Part shown: piece by piece, positions 1 to 9,600 of the stretch
Layout: each line of letters opens with the position of its first letter
Numbering within the stretch: position 1 is the first letter of the stretch
NCBI GenBank assembly: GCA_911728455.2
Contig: OU452239.1
Location: forward strand, 11,824,328 to 11,888,327
Direction of reading: 5' to 3'
Length of the DNA stretch: 64,000 nucleotides
Source: Marthasterias glacialis
Lineage: Eukaryota > Echinodermata > Asteroidea > Forcipulatida > Asteriidae
The notes under the pieces: generated by a model
Seen by the model: the letters and a program-made list of their open reading frames with translations, nothing else
What the model was told of the DNA's origin: nothing
Databases searched by the model: none
Made by a program: the position numbers and the translations under genes

Positions 1-647
1 ATTAGGGCAGAAGAAAACTGCTTAAAAATAAGAAAGATTATAGCCCGCAGGATAACATGTTACAGGCAATTCAAAGAGTTTCACAGTGAACTTCAGTGCA
101 TGGGAAAACTTTTTTGCTGTTTCCTTCGAATTGCTTTTCGGAACCGTTACGGTGTAAGGATGGGAAATGATAGAGAAGCGTGCAGTGCGTTCAAACGGAC
201 GGTTGATAGGGACAACCAGTGACAGACCACTGGAACACATCCCATGGTAATACCTACAGAAGAGGGAGAGTGATGATACTTTACGACATGGTGTTGATAC
301 TTGTCCATAGCTTGTCTGACAAAGAGGGCGTGCACAGAGGACAAAGACGACAATAATTATTGAGCTCGTCATTCTCTTTTGTCTTGTTGTATGTAAAACG
401 TGCACAATTGTGGTAAAATTTTAATCTATGAGTACATTGAAAATTCAGCTCAAAATTTAATGCCAAATATTAGTTTAGGAAAATATTACTTCTTGGTTTT
501 GTTGGAATGGGTCATTGAAAAGAGTAGTGTGAACAAGGCGAGTCTTCTAAAATTAACAAAACTGCAAAATGGAAAAAGCAAGATGGCTGCCATGATGGAC
601 ATTTATTTTTTTAGGGCATCATTTTTATAGCTTAGAGATGAACAAAC
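1..647. other. Left-edge intron of the SSUH2-like gene, no exon seen
   Basis: The stretch follows the splice donor of the last recognised SSUH2-like exon, whose donor is at 647/646 on the minus strand, so it should be intron. I found no acceptor followed by a coding stretch resembling the SSUH2 C-terminal half. The open frames here have no recognisable family signature. The remaining 3' exons are expected beyond the left edge. Confidence 0.5.
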
Positions 648-3600
648 CTCTGTCCTCCTTTGCCTCGGCAATACACGCAGTCTTCCTTCTTCTTCTGACC
701 CGTAGCCTTGCAGTATTTACATTTGGTCTGAAAATGACATGTATAAAACCAAACTTAACTGCAAAAATAACTATTGATAGTGCCCCTTTTAGGAATATCT
801 GTCAGTACACTTAAAGGAGCAGGAGTTGCTGATGTAAAAAAAACAAGAGACAGGAAAGTGTGGAGAGCCATGATCGCCGACGTCCTGAAGGGACATGGCA
901 CCTGAAGAAGAAGAAGTGCCCCATTATTTGGGTACATCGTGAAGACTGAAAACGATAGGAATCCTAAAGAGGGATGTTCCTCTAGAAATGTTGTGAACAA
1001 ACACTATGGCAAGATAGGTTTTCGGTAGACACCATGTAGTTCTATCTCTTTTGAGTTGGGGTGGTTCTGAAAAGAACCGGTTACAACTCCACGTTTCGAG
1101 CACACTGATCGAAACGATCAGAGCATACTGATCGAAACGTCGAGTTGTAACCGGTTCTTTTCAGAACCACCCCAACTCAAAAGAAGTAGAACTACATGGT
1201 GTCTACCGCAAACCTTACTGTATATTGTATCTCCACCACGCAAAGTTTCAAATCCTACTATGATAGGATGATAAGTACAGGGACAAATTATAGAAAAACC
1301 AGAAATCTCCGTGGGGTGCATATGTAAGAATATCTGTGAATGTTGAAGACTTACTTTTGTTACCGCTTATCGGAAAAACAAAAACTAAATTGTGATCAGA
1401 AGTTCCTGATCTTACCTTCCCCCTGCCTTTACATCGGAAGCATTTATTAAAGCCACGTCCAATGCAAGCAAAACACGTCTGTTAAGGTGAGGACAATAAT
1501 TATGAATATGATATAAATCAGTAAGAATAGACAAATTACGTTTCAGTGACGTTTTATATATTTGAATTTTGTCAATATAGACCTTATGAATTGACGTCAT
1601 CACGCCGCCATCTTAGAAGAATAACGATGACACAACAATGAAAAACATGTACTCTCTAAAAGTTTTAGATTGAAATCTACTCTAATTGATTGAAACTGGG
1701 GACAATCAACTGCAGGTTGTCCCTAGTTTCAAAAGATCAGAGTGAATTTCAATCTAGAGAGTACGCACGGCGCAGAGGATGGGCCAATGAGCAATCTCCT
1801 TTTGATCTCTAGTTGAGGGCGCCCTACTCAATGACTTCATGTGCAAAAGGTCTATTGTTTTTTCTATATCACACATTAAAGTGCTGCTGTACACTATTAT
1901 CCCCTCTGTCCATGCGGTGACTTAAGTGTTTCTCAGACCATCTCAACTCCATAGGAGTATGCAGCACCGGCAGCCAATCATGCGTGCAGATTGCCATTAA
2001 TGTATGTCAACCATCTCTCCCCTCGAAGATATACCCATTTTACTCTTGGGGGTGATGAGAGGCAGTCTTTTGCCCGCCTTTGAGAACTGGAGCTCGATGC
2101 GCTCGACCGCTCGGCCAAGACACATTCTTTTACTTAAATAAACATAATGGGTCTTTATGTTGATGACTTGGCTTTCGTCGTTTCATATAAAAACTAAATT
2201 TATAAACGTCTTACCTCGACGGTCGAGCTATGTGGCACTCTCACTTTTGTAACGCTGGGTTTCCAAGGCTCAGAAGAAGGGTTAAGTACATCCCACAAAG
2301 CGGGTGGGGCGCCCTCTCTTGGACCGTCTATGTTTTGACCTGCATCAATGACAGATTGTCGGAACTGTCAAAAGCAGAAGCATCCTTTTTGAAAGGTGGA
2401 AATGACGGGGCACAGATGTTTGTAGAGGTGGACATTTCAGTTACAATTGACTGGTTACGGCAAATTTCACGGTGTCCATTGGCTGACTGGTGCAAGCAGG
2501 GGGCAAGATGTTCGGGGCGGCTTCCCCTCTGCCTCTTGGCTACGCCACTGGTCAAAAGCATTAACTATGAGAAATTTCTCTTTTAGAAAACATAGAATTT
2601 CATACCATCGGGAAAACAAAAATCGTTTCAAACCAATAGGTCACTAAAGTCTTCGAGAAGGACGTACCGAAAAAGTTACCGGAAAAACGGCGAATAAAAA
2701 GAAGCAAAATATTGTGTTTCAAATAAACTGAGCGTAAAGGTAAAAATGGCGGTGGTTTTGACAATTAAAGAAATATCCACAAAAGAAATATCCTGTGTCA
2801 CACAGGACTGTGTGGACGTGGAAGAGGGGCCTAGAGCCTTACGCCCTTCTACGGGCACAAGACGGATTAATATTCACCCTCCACAGACCGTCTGAAACAC
2901 TGTCAGTGTCGGTAGCATCCTGAATACCCCCAAATCACCCTGGCTTATTTAAAAAATAAAATAATAATAGTGTCTTCTTATAAAGCGCTCAACCCCGTCA
3001 CTCAGTGACGCTCATGGCGCTCCAGCATTATTACCCCTGGTCACATGGCCATTTATTTCATTCCTTATTAAACTATCTCAGCTCCCTGGGGATTATACGG
3101 CCTGGGCTGCCAAGTATGTAGCGCACCAAGCTAAATTAATCACATGAACCATCTCTGCCCTCACAGGTACCCATTTACCTTGGGTGAAGAGAAGCAATTA
3201 TAGTTAAGTGAGTGTCTTGCTCAAGGACACAAATGTCATGACTGGGATTCGAACCCACACCCTGATGACTTAGCCACCATTGAGTACGATGCGCTCAACC
3301 GCTCGGCCACGACACGCAGAAATCGAAAAGCGCGTGTTTTATTTTCAAAGTTAGAGGATTTAAAAGATTTCTTACCCTCCCCAAATGTGTACTTGGCAAA
3401 ACATTATTCATACAATTTCGAGCTGCAAATGTGTTTTACCTTTATATGGGACGTAGACTCGTTTAGTCGTCCGACTTTCCACAAACGTCTCCAATGTGTA
3501 CTTCAAAAATAGAAATAAGAGTTTCAAATAAAATATAAACAATTAACTAATAACAAATAAAAAAGGAGTTCATATTTCGAATCTACAGTCAACTGTAAAG

Positions 3601-6600
3601 TTTATGAACTCGGTAATTTATGATTACTCTCTTATAAATCTACAGCTGGGTCGTAATATTAAAAGCAAAATTGGAGCTGCTGACTCGAGATAAAACTGAA
3701 TGCAATATTACGGCAAAACTTCACAATACTACGGAGACCCTTAACGGTCATGAAAAAAAGGACCATTTTTGACACGTAAAATCTTGTGTGTGTGTCACTT
3801 TAGGAGCTCCGTACAATACGACACAACTACAAACAATAGCCATAAATGTACTTACTTGGGTCGCAGCCGAATACTCGATCTTTCCTACGTCCATTTCTTT
3901 AGCAGTTCGTTTACCATAGCAACAGTGATGTGCAGCCAGGTCAAGGAGTGCATGTTTTGCTTCCGGGTCAGGTATGTCCGTGTGGGCACTGGTGGCACAA
4001 TGGAATTCCATTATCATCGATGGGGGTTTTGAGGGAAGGTGGAATTTATTTCATAAAAATCATACAATCATCTTCTGGAGTTAGTAGCTTCGTGTATGTT
4101 GTACATGTACTCCTATTTTAAGTTACGCTGTTTGTGCGAAGACGCACCATTTATTTTGTCTTACACAAAGAAATAGGGCCAAGGTAGGATTGAGAGAATC
4201 AGTTTTTGCAGTGTACCCAGAATACTTCCTCGCTATCGTTTTTCATTCATTGTTGGTTTCTTTGAAGAAAAAAGTCATAAAAAGGTAAGCCTATACCCAG
4301 GCTTCAAAACTAACTGTTTTTTGCTTGAAAACCTTTAGGAAGCGTAACAAAAGGTACCATGTAAGATTTTATTTTTTCTTTTTTTTCTTTTTTTTCTTTT
4401 CTATATTCCTCGAACTTGACCATGTCTTTGAACTAGTTTCGTCATCTCTTTGTTAAATTGAATATTACTTACGATTTGTATTGCCGCAGGTGGTTTTGTG
4501 GTATGTGCATTTTAGGCCTTTCAGCGGGTTTGCCTAAAATAGTGTTAGATAGAAAAATGCGTGTGTTTAATTAGAATTGCAATACTCAAAGTAGATGTCA
4601 GATTAAAGGTTCTGCTTTAATCGCGGTGCCCAACATTTCATTTGTTGTCACACCTCTTTCAGTGGAAATTTCAATTCATGACTACAGATTTGAGCAAGAC
4701 TTTGGTTGAGCTAAATATTACCACAGGGATACTTTGGGGGACGCTAGGTGGCAGCAGACTTTTACCCGCAGGCATTTTCCTGGGAAGAGTGCGCATGGTC
4801 AGATCGGCATAAAACATGGAAAAAATACCTGTTATTTCGCTGCTACCTAGCGTGACACTGTGGACCTTATGAATCGACGTAATCACGCCGCCATCTTGGA
4901 TGATGAAACAATGAAACACGCACATACCTGACGCGCGGCGCGCAGGATGGGCCACTCATAGCCGAGTGCGCCCTTCTCAAATGACGTCACGTGCATGGTC
5001 TGTAGTCCCCCATTGCACACTTGCATGGCGTGGTAAAGATAATAATTATATATTGGTTCTATAGAGCACGTCAGTCTATATTAGATAACACACAAAGTGA
5101 ACATGTGCATTACGCAGTTAACAATGTAGCAAACAATGTTAGTAGGCCTAAAGCAATAAAAAAGCAAGCTGAAATATGCAAGCTGCTACCAAACACTAAT
5201 AGCAGTACAGAACAAAAGGGACAACAAGCGTTCTATGTTCAAATGTGTTTATTAACGATTTACACAGTAAAAAAAACAGTAATAATAAATAAAACAAACA
5301 CGGCGGACCGATCCAGTAAGCTCCAACCCGAATGCGTTGACCAATCAAAACAGCGGAGCACGCGTACAGACACATTAAAATTCCATTACAAAACTGCAAA
5401 ATTAGTTTCCGCCATTTTGTTGGATGTGCTTCCTTTTGTCTTTGACATTAATCGCCGTTATCGTTGAGATCAATGGTGGTTTGTATGTTAGCAGCACACG
5501 CTACCCACAAGGTTGCCGTTGCATTTGTTAAGATGGGCGGGGCTTAACGGGTCAGCCTAATGGACGGACTTAATAAATTAAAACCTATCAAAGAGGTACT
5601 TTGGTTGAGCAAAATCTAAACAAACAAACAAACAAACTAAATAATCTCTGGCAGATAACTCTTATAATTGATTTTAATCAACTTAATTCCTGTACACACA
5701 TCTTGAGGAAAATTATTGTCATAATTAGCTGTCGATTTAGGCTCATGTACTCAGCACCAAATTAGCGATCACATCAAACAATACTTAATTTTTAGAAAGT
5801 GAAATGAATAATACTTTTCAGTGAACTATTCTATTGTTATTAAAGGGAAGGTGGAGGTTAACTAAGCTACGGTTTTATTATGAACTAAATTGGAGAAAAG
5901 TCCTTGTACGGGTTAAATTAATTTTAAACATGGTGTCTTTTGCAGGAGATAATATAAAACAAACAAATCTTGTAGACACACATGCCAATAACAGTTTACG
6001 AAAAGTTCACATTTCAACAAGTAGTCGTGGCCGAGCGGTTAAGGCGATAGACTAGAAATCTATTGGGGTCTCCCCGCGCAGGTTCGAATCCTGCCGACTA
6101 CGTTGCTTTCTTTTTTTCTATAACCAGTTTACATTATGTATGTTATTCCTTTAGTAACGCAGGTTCAAATCCTGCCGACTGAGGTTTCGTCTTTTGTTTC
6201 CCTGTTTTCTTTCTTTATAAAAATTAATTAATTATTATTACTTTTTTTTTGCACAACCACTGAGTTGCCCGAAAAGGAGATGGACAAAATAAATAAAAAT
6301 ATATCGAACGAAACATGTAGTCGTGGCCGAGTGGTTAAGGCGACAGACTAGAAATCTGTTGGGGTCTCCCCGCGCAGGTTCGAATCCTGCCGACTACGAT
6401 TTTTGCATTTTGTTCGTTCATAAACGTTGAAGTGCAAGTGAAAAATGAATTCAGAAACAATGCAAAACTCAAGATATAATATGTAGTCGTGGCCGAGCGG
6501 TTAAGGCGATAGACTAGAAATCTATTGGGGTCTCCCCGCGCAGGTTCGAATCCTGCCGACTACGTTTCGTTGTTTTGTTCTATTACCAGTCTACATTACC

Positions 6601-9600
6601 ATGTTATTCATTCAGTATAACAGGTTCGAATCCTGCCGACTGAGATTTCGTCTTTTGTTTTCCTTTTTTCTTTCTTTTTTAATTAATTAATTTATTTGTT
6701 ATTATTATTATTTATGTATTTCTTTTAGACGTGGGGTGGGGAGGGGGGTCAGAGTTTCACAACCACTGAGTTGCCCGAAAATGAGATGGAAAAATGACAG
6801 CAAGTTAAAATATACAGGTAGTCGTGGCCGAGCGGTTAAGGCGACAGACTAGAAATCTGTTGGGGTCTCCCCGCGCAGGTTCGAATCCTGCCGACTACGA
6901 TTTTTGTTTAGTTGGTAAGCTTTAGTTTTGAGTTTAAAACAAAAATATTACAGCCATTTAATTTTAAACAAAAGCACCCGCATTTTTAACAAATATTACA
7001 CACGTAAAAAAAGAAGGAAAAAAAAGAAAAGGGAAGAAAAAAAAACCTGAATTTGTTTAACACACCCAAGCTAGGATTTGCTGCAGCACAGATTAAAATT
7101 GATTTGAAGTGACACACACATAAATTAACATAATTCTTTAGTACCTTGAAGTAACAGGCAAAACAAAAACCGAGAATAAGTGATAGTAAACCATGCACCA
7201 GTACGAAGCTCTGGAAGTGCATCCGACTTGTTGAGATCCTAAAATAATTTATCTCTGGATGACGACATCCTGAAAGTAAGATGTCGACTTCCTAGCTTAA
7301 ATTATCTCGGGTCCGGAATGACAATATCCTAAAAGTAGGAAGACGACTTCATGACATAATTTAATTTATCTCGTCATCTGGAGTAAATTATGTCGGGATG
7401 TCGACAGCCTACTTTCAGGATGTCGTCATCCCGAGATTAAATTATGTCAGGATGTCGTCATTTTGCGATAAATTTTCTCAGGATCTCAACAAGTCGGATG
7501 GCACTTCCAGAACTCCGTACACCAGCGCCACACCTAACGCATTTTGTTTTACCAAAAGCATGCATAGAAGCAGAATGTTAAGCCACTGTCATGCTGCGCC
7601 ATCTTTGGTCGTGTTCCATGCAATAATAATCGTGAATACTGTACAAGGGACCAGACTATAGACCTTATGCACATGACGTCATTTGAGTAGGGCGCCCTCG
7701 TCTAGAGGTCAAAATGAGGTTGTTCATTGGCCAATCCTGTGCGCTGCGCTTACAAATCTCTGCGTTTCCATTGTTACATCATCGATTTACCTCTTAGATG
7801 GCGGCGTGATGACGTCAATGCATAAGGTCTATTGTACGTCCAGCCTCGGTTTTGATGGAACGATTTGAGCGGGATAGAAAGATTGCTGAACCATGATAAT
7901 GTTTTCGTTTGTGCAGCTGGAAAATTTGCCCTGCTGAAAACCCCACCTCAACATAATGCTTGCAGTTTTTGCACAAATCAAATAAAACCAACCTGTGAAA
8001 AACTTCAGCTAATTTCGTTGGTTTATTTGCCTGAAAAACGCATTTAGCACGTACGTACGCGTTCTAAGGCAGAATTTTGGTCTCACATGAGACGAACATG
8101 AATTTTGAATATTCTTTCATTTGTTATCCAAAAACGATAGCACTTCAGGCAGAAATATTTCAAGGAAAGTTGTCTACCATCATTACCTTTCAACCATGTA
8201 AGGTAATTGTAAATCTGTAAAAATTTACGTTTTTTTCTTTCTTACAAAAATTGAGCTGGGGCTTAAAGGGTATAGCTTTTCAATCTTAGCCAAAACCTTC
8301 TTTAAAAACAAATAAAATACCCGATCAATCCGAATGCCCGAAAGATGAAAGACTGGTGCTAAAAAGAACGTCAGAAATGCTGTTTTTACATTCTTGCAGG
8401 GTAACCGGTTAGCTGCAACTCCTACTGACTACATCCCCATGGAGTTGTAAACTCTACGGGTATCGTTTGCGTTTCTCCAAGTGGTTACCATTTAGACCTT
8501 ATGCACTGACGTCATCATGCCGCCATCTTAAAACGACGATGACACAATGCGAAACGCACAGCTACGTAAGCGCAGCGCTGCACAGGACGGGCCAAAGAAC
8601 AGCCTCTATCTGAGGGCGCCCCACTGCAGTGACGGCATGTGCATAAGACTTTCTAAGGCTGGAGAGCAAAATAGTCCTTCCCTTTTTGCTTTGCTTAAAA
8701 AAATGGCTTAGCAAATTAATGTGGTTACCCGCACATTTGTTTTTCTATACTCAAAAATAATTTGGTGAAAACAAACAATTTCATTCAAGAGGAGCTGTTT
8801 TCTTTTGCTTTTTGCGAACATGAATGACATGCCGAATGAATCCCTCTTTTGACTTACTGTCCTTGGTAGTCGTGTTTTCATAACCGACAATTTTCGTGAT
8901 GGCATGCGTCATTTGATACGCTGGTTCCCGCACCTTCTCGTTGTCCTCGACGTCTGCACTCGGAGCGTCTGGCCAAGTATAGGATGGAGAATCTGTCTCG
9001 CCAGGGGGCGCTTTCCAAGCTTGAAGGTGCAAAATGATTCAACGAGTTAATAATTACTCTTTGTGTGTTCTTAAGGGTCGGAGTGGATCTCTTTATCATT
9101 TCTGTCTTTGTTCAACTGGTTCTTTTGTTCTTGTTTAGGTTCTGTTTGTCTGTCCATCAGGCATCTCACCACAGGCCCTGGATTCTAGAAGATGCCTCCA
9201 TACTTATTTTGTTTTATGTCCTGTAGTAGGCCTACATGTTATTGTTTAGAATTGTCATGAAGTATGGAAATTGAATTTGAATTGAATTGAATTAAAGGGG
9301 CGGCAGCAGGCTTTGAATATTCGTCTCAATCTCTATGCACGTTAATATTCTTGTCTATAAATTGAAAAAAAAACAACATTCTTTCCTCATTTCACCTTTT
9401 AGTAGACCATGTAACTTTGTTTATAAACAAAATGACTTTCATTCCAGTGGATCTCCTGGCAGGCAAGTTATTGCACTGTATGAGAAATTTTACGATGAGT
9501 TTCATAATCATCACGTAAAATCAAAGTTTTTAACAAACAGCTGAACACGATTTTGCGATGTGTCCTTTTTTCTTTATAACAAGCTTTTTGAAACACGAGA

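Noticed and set aside
6157..6641. CRISPR-like arrangement of short repeats and spacers
   Set aside because: The repeats are tRNA genes and tRNA 3' halves in an animal genome, with unequal spacers.
9335..9544. Plus-strand frame of 69 codons
   Set aside because: AT-rich with no splice-linked neighbours, lying in an SSUH2-like intron on the opposite strand.
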